Assembly: GCA_030407315.1 (NCBI GenBank)
Contig: JALQPE010000465.1
Coordinates: 62,001-126,000, forward strand
Length of the DNA stretch: 64,000 nucleotides
From: Asparagopsis taxiformis
Lineage: Eukaryota > Rhodophyta > Florideophyceae > Bonnemaisoniales > Bonnemaisoniaceae
Direction: 5' to 3'
Shown in pieces: positions 19,334 through 28,969 of the stretch. The notes beneath the pieces were generated by a model, which saw only the letters and a program-made list of their open reading frames with translations, was not told where the DNA came from and did no database searches. Positions within the stretch are counted from its first letter, which is position 1. Each line of letters opens with the position of its first letter. The position numbers were made by a program, and so were the translations under genes.

Positions 19334-20683
19334 GCGCGCTTGAAATTATCGGACTATACACTGGCGAAGGAAGCGGTCTCGGGAAGAGGTGTGAAGCAAA
19401 CTTTTTGGACTAGAGTTGTGAGATTATGAAACAAAAATAGACTTGCGGGTGCATGTGTTTGCGAGGGCACGGTCGACGCTGGCCGGTTCTTTTTGGCTGC
19501 GGGTTACCCTTAGTACCCACCCTTGGTAGCAGCAAAGTTTTGATGATTAGCAGAAAGTGCGATTTCATGCCGTGATCTGTCTACGTGTCGCTTTCCGTTC
19601 TACCCGACGCGTGTAGTATCTACCGAGGGCGTCATGGCTGCCCGCTTCGACGATTCACGTGGTTCGGCCGGGCTGTGTAAATTGTTCTTTTGGTTCAGCG
19701 TCCTTACAGCTGACCATGAATGTGTGCTGTAAGCCTCGGTTTTGTTGTTGTATCATATGATTCATACTGTAATTCGCAATTGTTATAGATACATACATTT
19801 TGTTTGTATGGACGCCGATAGGAAGGCGTTTTCAAACTGGCATCGGCATGTTCCGTAACTTGTCTACCCTCCCGTCGTGTAAGTCAACTACACGTGGCGT
19901 AAAGTTTCCACATCAAGTCGGTTGTGTTCTCGCTTCTTGCTGTCCACGTGGCTCGGGTGAAAATATGAACAACAGAGGAGGAAGGTTTTTGGACCCGCAG
20001 GTGGCACTGGATGATTTCTGCCAAAGTTGTTGCCGCAAATTGGGCAACGAGGACACAGCAGGGTTTTCTTGCTGATGAGCCCAAGCCTTGGCAAACTGCT
20101 TGTCTCATTTGTTCCAGCACTACCATTCTTGTCTACAGAGCAGCTGCTCTGTCAAGATCCGCCGCATTTGTCATCTAGAAACCAAACTATCTACCATGTA
20201 GAACACATGTGCACGTCATCTCCACAGCCGGCGTCGTCGTAGAAATAAAAATTGTCCAATGCACAAAACATCGGTGTAGCATCGGTGGAGATCCAAACTC
20301 ACCGAGTAGGAGGGCGAGCAACAAGTCGAAACGTTTATGGAGGACCAATTCGGGGCGCTGTCAACAAGTGGCCAATGAGAAGACGAAGCGTGTCGCAGCC
20401 ATGAATGACGTTACAAAACGGCAACGCGGAGAAACAAACACAAAGCGCTGACCTTGCTGGCACGAGATGCACCAAAACCACCAAAAATTACTGTGCGAAA
20501 CGGAATTGCGCAGACCATTGTCCTGCCAAATTGGCAACTCAACTCTGTCCAATCCCTGCAACGACGTCTACCTCCAAACGGCCAACTTTGCACCAACGCC
20601 ATCTGTCCGCGCCCCATCCATATCTAACCAACCAAGCATCTCACGCGCCATCCGTCCCCCTCTCACACGACCCAATCTCCAAA
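19334..20683. other. Intergenic region upstream of the syntaxin gene
   Basis: About 1.35 kb with only short shadow frames and no recognised RNA or protein gene. The syntaxin frame is open upstream to 20405, but that extension is compositionally different and is treated as leader. Confidence 0.35.
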
Positions 20684-21712
20684 ATGACCGACCGTCTCGC
20701 CGAGCTGCAACGCGGAATCCCGTCGACCGCCACCGCCCCTGATGACATCGAGGCCGGAATCGACACCGAATCCGACGCTCTCCTCACCAAATTCAACCGC
20801 GAAGCCGACGCCATCGACAAGGTCTTTCGCTGGGCCGAGAATTCTCTCCGCTCCATAGACGACTCCCTCGCCGACCCCGCCGCTCATTCCGACGCCGCCA
20901 ACCAAATCAAGTCGGTCGAGGACAAGATTAACGCCGTGCGTGTTCGACTCAAACGTATCGCCAATGAGAATAAGGATTTTGCACGCCAGGCCTCCGCCAA
21001 TCCTAGCTCGCTTCGTATTCGAATCAATCGTTATACAAAGCTGGGCAAGGACTTTATTGACATCACCGCAAAGCTCGAGACGTTGCGTGAGAAACATAAG
21101 GATGCAGCCGCCGCCTCGCTCAAGGCAGATATTCTTCGCGCCAATCCCGCCGCCTCGGAGAGTCAGGTAGACCGCGCCATTGCCGAGGGGTCCGATGTGC
21201 AGGCGTTTGTCGACGTGGAAAATGCAAATCTGCGTTATCAAATTGAGGATCTTCGCGCGCGCAATCGAGATATTCAGAATTTGTCCAAGACGATTGTGGA
21301 ATTGCATCAGATGTTCACCGATATGAGCATTCTTGTGGAGAGTCAGCAGCAGCTTATTAATGACATCGAAGCCAACGTCGACGGAGTCAAGGCCGATACC
21401 AACAAGGCAGCTGTCGAATTGGAAGAGGCGCGCAAGTTTCAACAATCAGCTCGAAGGAAGAAGGTTTGTATTTGTGTCATTGTGATTGCGATTATCGTTG
21501 CGATCGCTGCGGCAATTATCATCCCTGTCGGTCTGCAGAATGATTGGTTTGGTGGCGGTGATGACAACACGGAGGTAGTTGTAGCACCACCTGCTCCAGC
21601 CCCTGCTCCCGCACCCGCAAGGCCGATCGCGTATAATCCTCATCTTATTACAGATGGTTTGGCGCATGCTAGTGTTCATCAGTTGCCACTTCCGCTAAGA
21701 GTGTTCAAATAA
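20684..21712 (+). CDS. Qa-SNARE (syntaxin), plasma-membrane/SYP1 type
   Basis: 342 residues from the ATG at 20684. N-terminal helical (Habc-like) region about residues 30-145. Qa-SNARE motif about 180-245, with VELHQMFTDMSILVESQ closely matching syntaxin-1-type proteins; Gln221 is the expected zero-layer glutamine. A basic juxtamembrane ARRKK (256-260) precedes a strongly hydrophobic anchor (261-282). Oddly, about 60 residues follow the anchor, including an Ala-Pro repeat (PAPAPAPAPA). Most syntaxins end within a few residues of the membrane. An upstream in-frame ATG at 20405 would add 93 residues of unrelated sequence. It mediates vesicle fusion. Confidence 0.9.
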   Translation: MTDRLAELQRGIPSTATAPDDIEAGIDTESDALLTKFNREADAIDKVFRWAENSLRSIDDSLADPAAHSDAANQIKSVEDKINAVRVRLKRIANENKDFARQASANPSSLRIRINRYTKLGKDFIDITAKLETLREKHKDAAAASLKADILRANPAASESQVDRAIAEGSDVQAFVDVENANLRYQIEDLRARNRDIQNLSKTIVELHQMFTDMSILVESQQQLINDIEANVDGVKADTNKAAVELEEARKFQQSARRKKVCICVIVIAIIVAIAAAIIIPVGLQNDWFGGGDDNTEVVVAPPAPAPAPAPARPIAYNPHLITDGLAHASVHQLPLPLRVFK

Positions 21713-22275
21713 CTAGCCTGCTCCAGCCGTTGTAGAATTAGAGAGACATCCCATTGGATGTTCTCAAGACGTCCAATCCGGATGCCATTTTTATTTGTCA
21801 GCCCTGGGAGGCAGGCGTTTTTCGATAGTCCTCGATACCATGAAGACCCACGCCTCTAACTTTGCGCCTAGTGTAAATTTCACTCCCGTTTCTTGTATTG
21901 TCGATTCTTAGATTTGCTCAATTTGTGTGCTTCATCCAGAGTGCTTATGTATGAATCATGCAACGTCTCATACTTTTTTATCTCAATTGGACGAGTAGAC
22001 ACGAAACCAAATCATCATCACGCCAAATTGAGCAACGGCATTGACATGTCATATGTGTTTCCCCATTCACATGTAACAAAATGCGCTTCCGTTAAGTATA
22101 TGGGCGACCACAGCAAGCCCTAGCTCTCACGACAAATGGTACTTTAATAATAATCGGAGAATCGTTCAATTCGATCGGGATGGAGAAGTTACGACTTGAA
22201 ACTGCATATATATAGACATATCCACACAAAGGTGAAGGTACACGGTGAAAACGCATCCCACAGCAATTCCCCGGT
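21713..22275. other. Convergent intergenic region
   Basis: Shared 3' region of the syntaxin and PH-domain genes, about 560 bases. No gene seen. Confidence 0.35.
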
Positions 22276-24105
22276 TTAAGTTCTGGTAGACATCAAACTA
22301 GACATCCAGAAATTTCTACTTTCCTCGTCGTTGCAAGCAAATGTATACGTTCTTTGCGACGTCTTCAACTCGAACATAAACGTCGAGTGGGTCTTCCTAT
22401 TGCTATCCACCCTTCTCACAGTGGATTCTGTCAATGCGATCATCTTACTGTTCTTGAGTGTAACGTGACCCAGCGCAACACCCTTTGAATCTGGTCGGAA
22501 CAGTAATAAAACAGCACCAAAATATCCTTGATGCACAATGCTTGCATATCTAATGTTCCATCTCCGGAAAATGCGACTTCGCAACAACAATTCCCCCTGC
22601 ACTTTCGAAACCCTCTCCTTCCGAAGCGGTTGTGCATGTCCGCCATGTCTTCCAAGTTCCTTCTGATGGTGTGCCATGCTAAGTCGACGCAAGCTGGAAG
22701 CCAATTCATTGCCCGCAGTCACACTGGCTCGCTGTAAATCTCGCAACGCTCCCTCAGCGCCTGGACGAGCGGTGAATGCACTAGGAACATCCAGGCCGCC
22801 GTCGTCTTCCTCAGTGATGTTTTGTCCCGACAGACGATTCTCAGTTTTGCTGTGATGTCTAGATGATACAGCAGGGAAAACAGGCTTTTCCGATTCATCA
22901 GATTCCGGTCTCACACCATCTTCTGCTTGCATGTCTAATGGAATGTCTTGGACTTGCTGTAAGTCCTGTGGCAGACTGCCGAATGTGTCGAATGAATCTG
23001 GCTCATCAAAGGTTAGTGCACCCCAAATCGAGGGCACGGCAGTGATTCCATCGGCATTGGGAGCTGCAGAGTGCTGGTTCAAAGGGGCGAGTCTATCATC
23101 GTCATTAAAATCCAGGAACGAAGAAGATTCGGGCAGAAACCTAAAATCTGTTCTGCTTCGATTGCTGATACGTCTGGAATTACCAACAGAGCTTCTCGCA
23201 GCGGCTTCCAAGTCTGTATGGGAGGACGAAGACGTGTCCTGGAGCGGTTTGGGAGCCATTCTGACGGAATGACGGTAGGAAAAACGCGGCATGAGATCGG
23301 GATCTTCAAGATCCATATTTGTCGCCGAAGGGGTCGAAGACTTTGAAAAGGAAGTACGCGGCATATTTGCAACGTCTGCGGGAAGGTGCGCAGACGCTGC
23401 AACTGGCGGGGGTGAAACATCATGAAAAGTGGCGGGGTCCAACTGGGGTAGCGCGATACTGACAGATTTATTGGTGCTCGGACGCGGCTCCCTGGCCGAC
23501 GGCGGTGGGGGAATAGGCAGTCCCACAAGCGGAGGCGTCTTCGGCGCGGCTATGAGAGGTTTGACATCCCTGTTTCCGATCTTTGTTCGGAGGGGGATCT
23601 GCGGGGGCTGCTCGTCGACAGGCGGCGGGGGCGGACGGGACGGGGGCACAGTCGCGGATGCAAATGTGTTGACAGCGATGTCTGGGAAGATATCGGGTGG
23701 TCTTGCGGGCAGTTTAGCGTGTGCATTTTCAAACAGCTTCATGCGGTCAGAAATCGAGGAATCGGCGTGGACAACGGGGGTGCACACGGGGGAGAAGCGA
23801 CGAGTGGGATGGAGACGCGACTGGCGGGCATTGGGGACAGACGGGTGGTTTTCAACAGGGATGTGCGGGGTCATCGGTGGATTGGACGGCTTGGTGCAGG
23901 GATGAAGATTGTCCCATGGACGCGAGTAGCGTTTACAAGCGGCGTCGTTGTCGTCGCGACGATTCTCCTTGTTGCTGGAGCCGCGGAGTAATGTTAAGCC
24001 CATGTTGTAGGGCGATGTGACGGATGAAACGAGGGTGGTTTGCATCTCGAGTCGGGCGGGGCGGGGCGGGGCTGCGCATTGCGCGATGTATAATGAGGTT
24101 GGCAA
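22276..24105 (-). CDS. Proline-rich protein with C-terminal PH domain
   Basis: 609 residues. A long disordered N-terminal part carries Pro-rich stretches (SRPPPPPVDEQPPQIP, PIPPPPSAREPRP) that could bind SH3/WW/profilin-type partners. The final ~105 residues form a pleckstrin-homology-like domain: the run VQGELLLRSRIFRRWNIRYASIV, then FMFELKTSQRTYTFACNDEESRNFWMSSL with the usual late Trp helix. It may bind phosphoinositides and act as a membrane-recruited scaffold; the pathway is unknown. A second ATG at residue 21 is an alternative start. The upstream 220 bases are shared with the divergent MFS gene. Confidence 0.75.
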   Translation of the reverse strand: MPTSLYIAQCAAPPRPARLEMQTTLVSSVTSPYNMGLTLLRGSSNKENRRDDNDAACKRYSRPWDNLHPCTKPSNPPMTPHIPVENHPSVPNARQSRLHPTRRFSPVCTPVVHADSSISDRMKLFENAHAKLPARPPDIFPDIAVNTFASATVPPSRPPPPPVDEQPPQIPLRTKIGNRDVKPLIAAPKTPPLVGLPIPPPPSAREPRPSTNKSVSIALPQLDPATFHDVSPPPVAASAHLPADVANMPRTSFSKSSTPSATNMDLEDPDLMPRFSYRHSVRMAPKPLQDTSSSSHTDLEAAARSSVGNSRRISNRSRTDFRFLPESSSFLDFNDDDRLAPLNQHSAAPNADGITAVPSIWGALTFDEPDSFDTFGSLPQDLQQVQDIPLDMQAEDGVRPESDESEKPVFPAVSSRHHSKTENRLSGQNITEEDDGGLDVPSAFTARPGAEGALRDLQRASVTAGNELASSLRRLSMAHHQKELGRHGGHAQPLRKERVSKVQGELLLRSRIFRRWNIRYASIVHQGYFGAVLLLFRPDSKGVALGHVTLKNSKMIALTESTVRRVDSNRKTHSTFMFELKTSQRTYTFACNDEESRNFWMSSLMSTRT

Positions 24106-24325
24106 ACGATTAGTGACGACTTGTGTGGATTATGACCGTTTGAATTGAATTTGTCTGCCGTTACGCAATGTGAAAATTTAAGCGCCGGTGCTCCGTGTCG
24201 GACGCCGTGAAATCGCTCGCTATTCGTGCCGTTGTGCTACAACACGCCAATCACAACTGTTCACTTACAGCCGTGCGCACAGCTTTCCGTTGTCACATGC
24301 GTTTAACCGCAGCACTCCCTGACTC

Positions 24326-25858
24326 ATGCCGTCTCCATCCGTGCTAACCATGTCGCACCAGCCCTCCTCCCTCCTCGTCATTTCCAACGCCCTCGCTCAT
24401 TCGACTTTCTCCGCCTCGATCCCGCTTCTCCCGCTCATTCTCCCCTTCGATTCATCCCTCACCGACGCTTCATACGCACTCGTAGCCTTTCTCGTTCCCT
24501 CATTGTTCCTCCATCCACTCGTGTCGTCGCCGACCGTCTTCCCGTCGCTCAACTTCGTCCTATGCATCTCCTCGTTTCTCCAGGCATGCGGTCCATTACT
24601 TCTCGCCCTTGCTTTGGTGTACACCCGCGCCATTCACCAACAGGATACTCTCATTCGAACTATCCTAATTCCCGTCTCGTCGTCCATCAAGCGTTTTTGC
24701 ATTGCGACAGCGTTATTTGTCGCCGGCATCGGAACCGCCGCGACCCAATCTGCAATCGTGCGTCTCCTCACAGACGTCATGTTTCCATCCTCCGTCCAAC
24801 GTAGCAGCCAATTCGTCGCCTTTCATCTCATTCTTCTGCAAGCGAGCATTGCATTGGCTACTATAGCAGCACCTCTGATTTTTACATACGTGGCCTCTCA
24901 CGCTGTCTACATCCCCTTTCTCGTCACCGCATTGATTCAACTTTTACTTGCCTCTTCTCTCGCGTGTACCTGTACATTACCTGCCAAACCCGCTCAACAG
25001 CCAGTCGAGCAATCAAACCGTCCGTGCCAACATACCCAAATCAGTGAAGCCGACCCGCTGCTCTTTGCAGACATAAATTCAACATATCTAGCCGCGGCAC
25101 CCACTTCTTCACATTCCTCAAAGATTTCTCAACCATTTCCCGATGCAAATCTACCAGAAATTCAGCACAGGTCCAACCCCGGTTTGCTCTTTGTCTTGCG
25201 ACATCCTTTCATCTGGCTCGCGTTGTTTAGTACGGTCATCTCCGCTGCGTCGTACTCCTTTCTCAGACCCGTCCTGACGCCATATATTACTGATGATCTC
25301 AACTATTCGCGTATGTTTGCTGCGTCATTGTTCTCACTGGCTGCACTAGTTGGTGCAGTCAGTGAATCTGTAGTCGCAACATTTGTATCCGTCCGTATCG
25401 GTACTCGAAATACGGTGATGTTGGGTTTGCTGTTGTGCCTAGCAGGCTTTCAGCTGTTGCGCTTTTCTACGTGGATAACTGCAGCTGTTGTACTGCTTGT
25501 TGCTGGTTCGAGTAGTTCCCTTGTTGTCGCGCTCAGCGAAATGTCGCAAGTTACCAGCAGTGACATTTCGGGCGTTTCGAATAGCATTGTTCAACTGGCT
25601 GCTTTCGCGTTCTCTCTTGGTGAGATATTGGGTGCGCTCGGAGCGGGAATCCTACACGATCAGCAAGGTTCTTTTCAAGGCACTGTGGCAACGTGGAACA
25701 AGTTTCTCTTGGCTGCATCCGTAGTGGTGATCGCTCCGTATCTGTACATCAAATTTGTCTCGTATGTATCATCATCAATATTCTGGCTATCAAGGCGAGA
25801 CGAACAAATTCAACCCACCTCAACGACACCACAGCGCCCGTTGAGAAGTGAAATTTAG
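24326..25858 (+). CDS. Major facilitator superfamily transporter
   Basis: 510 residues with about ten to twelve hydrophobic segments in two halves, separated by a polar loop at about residues 215-290 (from LPAKPAQQPVEQ to NPGLLFVLRHP). This is the 6+6 arrangement of MFS permeases. Segments such as VSVRIGTRNTVMLGLLLCLAG resemble the loop 8-9 region of drug/solute:H+ transporters. Substrate cannot be read from sequence. A second ATG at residue 9 is an equally good start. Divergent from the PH-domain gene. Confidence 0.75.
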   Translation: MPSPSVLTMSHQPSSLLVISNALAHSTFSASIPLLPLILPFDSSLTDASYALVAFLVPSLFLHPLVSSPTVFPSLNFVLCISSFLQACGPLLLALALVYTRAIHQQDTLIRTILIPVSSSIKRFCIATALFVAGIGTAATQSAIVRLLTDVMFPSSVQRSSQFVAFHLILLQASIALATIAAPLIFTYVASHAVYIPFLVTALIQLLLASSLACTCTLPAKPAQQPVEQSNRPCQHTQISEADPLLFADINSTYLAAAPTSSHSSKISQPFPDANLPEIQHRSNPGLLFVLRHPFIWLALFSTVISAASYSFLRPVLTPYITDDLNYSRMFAASLFSLAALVGAVSESVVATFVSVRIGTRNTVMLGLLLCLAGFQLLRFSTWITAAVVLLVAGSSSSLVVALSEMSQVTSSDISGVSNSIVQLAAFAFSLGEILGALGAGILHDQQGSFQGTVATWNKFLLAASVVVIAPYLYIKFVSYVSSSIFWLSRRDEQIQPTSTTPQRPLRSEI

Positions 25859-26147
25859 ATTTAGGATGTGTGTCATCTATAAGTCTGTATGTAATATATT
25901 TGTAAGATGTTAAGGATAATCCTGAAACGGAGATCCAGCAAACATGACTCTGTTATCGAGCATGTCAGAGTTGGTTTGTGTACTACTAGAACTAACATTG
26001 AGGTCCCCAATTCACAGCCTAACAAATGGATCAGCAACCCAAATCCCGCATTTGCGAAGATCTGTCAAAGTTTCTGCAAACGCGCCACGGACAGGCAACC
26101 AATTCTTCTGTGCGGAAAAGGCCCAGCTCCAGGCTGGTTTCAACTTT

Positions 26148-27980
26148 TCACAATGTCCACGTTCTCAGGCATGAATCGCCACCAGATGTTACAATGGTCG
26201 TTGAGGAAATGAAACCAATACCTGTAACACCGCTACGGTGCGCCGTCTTGAGTTTCACCGGTTCTTCCTCTGATTTCACAGGCCAGACAGCTACGGAGCT
26301 ATCCATGCCACCAGATGCGACTTGGGTTCCATCCGGGGAGAATGTAATAGCATCCACACGAGCTGAGTGAGCAATTCCACCGCCCTGAATGGAGGTACCA
26401 GTAGACGCATCGTAGAATTTCACACGGCGCGACTTTTCGCCCAGAGCGACTATGTCACCCTCTGGGGAGAAAGCAATCCTATTCGGCGGAGAAGGCATTC
26501 GAATTGTATCACCTTTCTGGACGAATGTCGAACCGTTCAAAGTATAGAATCTGAGCTCGCCGGATCCGCCCATGATTTCTAATCCAATTGCGATGAGAGA
26601 GCCGTCTTGTGTGACACCCACGCAGCAGCCGGTCTGATCGCTGCTGAATTTAAGTTCTGCTGCAACATCATCTGCGGCGGCATTAACGGCCACCAAGCGA
26701 GTTTCATTGATCATTATCGCGGAGAATCCAACAGAAGAGGACCGTGGTACCGCAATGCCGACGCCGCCGCCTTTTACGGTAATTGGTTTGGCGTACGTCA
26801 AAGAGGTTGTTGGGGTGATGAAAATCTTTCCGTCCTGACCGACATTGGCGACAAATTCATCGTTGGCAGCAATTGCACAAACTGATCCAGTCGGCCCCTT
26901 GCCATTAAAGCTCAGATCGGACGGGCCGGTACCAATGTCCCATGCGACCATCAAGCCGGAATAATCTGCTGAATAGACCTTTTCAGCCACCGTGGAAATG
27001 CCCACAATCTGTTTGGCGTGTCCTCGGAAGATCGTTTTGGGAGTACTGGACTGGGAGTCGAAGATCTTGATTTCTGATCGAAGGGAAACTGAAATAAACT
27101 CGGATCCCTTGCGAGAAATTGCGCAACCAACTTGCATATCAGATATATCCTTGCCGAAAGTGACTGTGGAGGACAGATTGCCAGATGGAATATCCCAAAG
27201 CTTGGTGGTTTTGTCATTGGAGGATGAAAAGAGCTTGGTGCCATCAGCGGTCCAGCACACAGCGGTGACGGAAGCGGCATGGCCGTTAATAGTTGTGACA
27301 AGCTCATGGGAAGTGGGATCAATAATTGAGATGGAACGATCTGACGAAGCAACAGCAATGTATTTGCCATCTGGAGAAAAGCGAACATCATTGATAAATC
27401 CAGTGTGATGACGCAAGAATTTAGCAATATCTATCTCACGAACCGGCGGACCCTTGAACAAACCAACGCTCATATCCTCACTAGCAGTGACAAGAGTGCA
27501 TGGTTTAGTGGGGGACACGTCAATTGCGAGAGCGCGCTTGGTATGTCCCTGACAGACGCCAGCGGAACCGCCGGAGGGCAATTTGAACACTTTGGCGTAC
27601 GCGGTACGCGAGTCACCACAACAGGCGAGAAACTTTTGATCGGGACTGAAAACGATGTCACGAACGGGGCCTGCCATAGCGTAGATGTCTGCTTTCTGCA
27701 CGAGGGTATCGGCGGCCCAGAGGCGAATGGAGCCTGCTTCGTCGCCAGAGGCGATGGAGAGGCCGTCGGGAGCGAAACGGGCGCATGTGACAGGTGCGGA
27801 ATGCAGGGAGAAGACACGAACGGCGAGTGGGTCGGCGAGGGAGCGCACTACTGCCACACGGCCGGATGCGTAGGTGAAATCATCGGTGTTGCCGGACGGA
27901 TCGCAGGAGATGTGCGAGGCCTCGCCGCGGGCTGTGTTGGGCACGCCGCAGTATGTATTGGTCAATTGCAGAGTGGCCAT
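26148..27980 (-). CDS. AIP1: Actin-interacting protein 1 (AIP1/WDR1), WD40 propeller
   Basis: 610 residues, the usual AIP1 length, made of WD repeats across two seven-blade propellers. Typical blade units are visible (SPDGKYIAVASSDRSISI, TADGTKLFSSSNDKTTKLWDI, SPDGTQVASGGMDSSVAVWPV). The N-terminus (NTYCGVPNTARGEASHISCDPSG) and the early CARFAPDGLSIASGDEAGSIRLW match AIP1 rather than other WD proteins. AIP1 works with cofilin to disassemble actin filaments. It is 199 bases from the next gene on the same strand. Unrelated by sequence to the three propeller-like genes at 39-46 kb. Confidence 0.93.
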   Translation of the reverse strand: MATLQLTNTYCGVPNTARGEASHISCDPSGNTDDFTYASGRVAVVRSLADPLAVRVFSLHSAPVTCARFAPDGLSIASGDEAGSIRLWAADTLVQKADIYAMAGPVRDIVFSPDQKFLACCGDSRTAYAKVFKLPSGGSAGVCQGHTKRALAIDVSPTKPCTLVTASEDMSVGLFKGPPVREIDIAKFLRHHTGFINDVRFSPDGKYIAVASSDRSISIIDPTSHELVTTINGHAASVTAVCWTADGTKLFSSSNDKTTKLWDIPSGNLSSTVTFGKDISDMQVGCAISRKGSEFISVSLRSEIKIFDSQSSTPKTIFRGHAKQIVGISTVAEKVYSADYSGLMVAWDIGTGPSDLSFNGKGPTGSVCAIAANDEFVANVGQDGKIFITPTTSLTYAKPITVKGGGVGIAVPRSSSVGFSAIMINETRLVAVNAAADDVAAELKFSSDQTGCCVGVTQDGSLIAIGLEIMGGSGELRFYTLNGSTFVQKGDTIRMPSPPNRIAFSPEGDIVALGEKSRRVKFYDASTGTSIQGGGIAHSARVDAITFSPDGTQVASGGMDSSVAVWPVKSEEEPVKLKTAHRSGVTGIGFISSTTIVTSGGDSCLRTWTL

Positions 27981-28179
27981 GTTGCGGATTGGCGGGCGGG
28001 TCGATGAAGGATGGATGCGGCGATGTCGAGATGGTGCAAGTGGAGGGGTTGCTTAAAATTGGGACGGATGGAAGGGAAGACGTGATGTGTGCTGACAGCG
28101 TTGTGTATTTTTAATATTTTAATCAAAGGCGCTTATGCGAGTGAATGACGTCGCGCTGTTTTGTGAACGAATGGTTCGT

Positions 28180-28902
28180 TCAGAGATGATCCAAAATCGA
28201 CTTCCAGTCTTTCCAGTTTGAAAGTCTGGGACCTTCCACGTCCTGATTGTACGGCTGGTTGAAGACAATATGCGTCCACTCGGGCTGCGGACAGGCGCCT
28301 GTAATTTTGGGCTTATCGTCGATTAAAACGTTGCCTTTGATGAGCGTTTTGTCTCTGGTAATAATGATCTTGGACAAGTACTGCTCGCCGAAATGCTTAC
28401 GAATCCAGGCAAATTTTTCCGCGACACAGCTCTCGTACTGGAACGGCAACGGTGCAGTGCAGAAGAACACTTTGGCGCCTTGTGCGACGATTTCCTTGAC
28501 GGCTTCCACGGCGTATGGCTGCGGTTCAAAGGAGATGAAGAATCCGGGTTGGGACATGATTTCAATCGCCAGTGGCTTGAGGTCTTCAGAAAAGTTTTGT
28601 TCCAGTTCGAAATGCTTGCGCGATTTGATCAGCGATAATGAATCCTGCGGACGCGCTTGAATCCATCGTTTGCCAAACTCGAGATCGAAATCGACGAGTG
28701 TGTTGTCCATGTCAATGAGCACTACGTTGTCCATGGTGTTAGTATTATTGTTTTGTGCCAATGCCGTGACTATTCGAGCAAGTGGGATTGCTGCGATTCG
28801 CAAATGTGAATGAAGCCAAATTGTTGACGGATAGAATGGTGGTGCAGCTGCATTTAAGTAGGGCAGTGTGGCAATGAACGACAGTCGTGATGCAGATGAC
28901 AT
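28180..28902 (-). CDS. 5'(3')-deoxyribonucleotidase, HAD superfamily
   Basis: Dephosphorylates deoxyribonucleoside monophosphates. HAD motif I is DMDNTLVDFD, motif II lies in VFFCTAPL, the Lys loop in ITRDKTLIKG and motif IV in VLIDDKPKI. From the chosen ATG at 28902 the protein is 240 residues. The first 56 contain no acidic residues and several Arg, which suggests a mitochondrial presequence like that of human NT5M. A later ATG at 28734 (MDNVVLID) gives a 184-residue form starting right at the fold, and an ATG at 28932 adds ten acidic-containing residues. Which start is used is uncertain; the enzyme family is clear. It lies directly downstream of the helicase on the same strand. Confidence 0.87.
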   Translation of the reverse strand: MSSASRLSFIATLPYLNAAAPPFYPSTIWLHSHLRIAAIPLARIVTALAQNNNTNTMDNVVLIDMDNTLVDFDLEFGKRWIQARPQDSLSLIKSRKHFELEQNFSEDLKPLAIEIMSQPGFFISFEPQPYAVEAVKEIVAQGAKVFFCTAPLPFQYESCVAEKFAWIRKHFGEQYLSKIIITRDKTLIKGNVLIDDKPKITGACPQPEWTHIVFNQPYNQDVEGPRLSNWKDWKSILDHL

Positions 28903-28969
28903 CTCCAGTGGCAGAGCATCATGACCCCTCATTTTATTCCACCAATGATTTTCTCTTATTTATTGCTTT

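Noticed and set aside
20405..20683. Upstream in-frame extension of the syntaxin
   Set aside because: Ninety-three residues with no SNARE character; the ATG at 20684 gives a normal syntaxin N-terminus.
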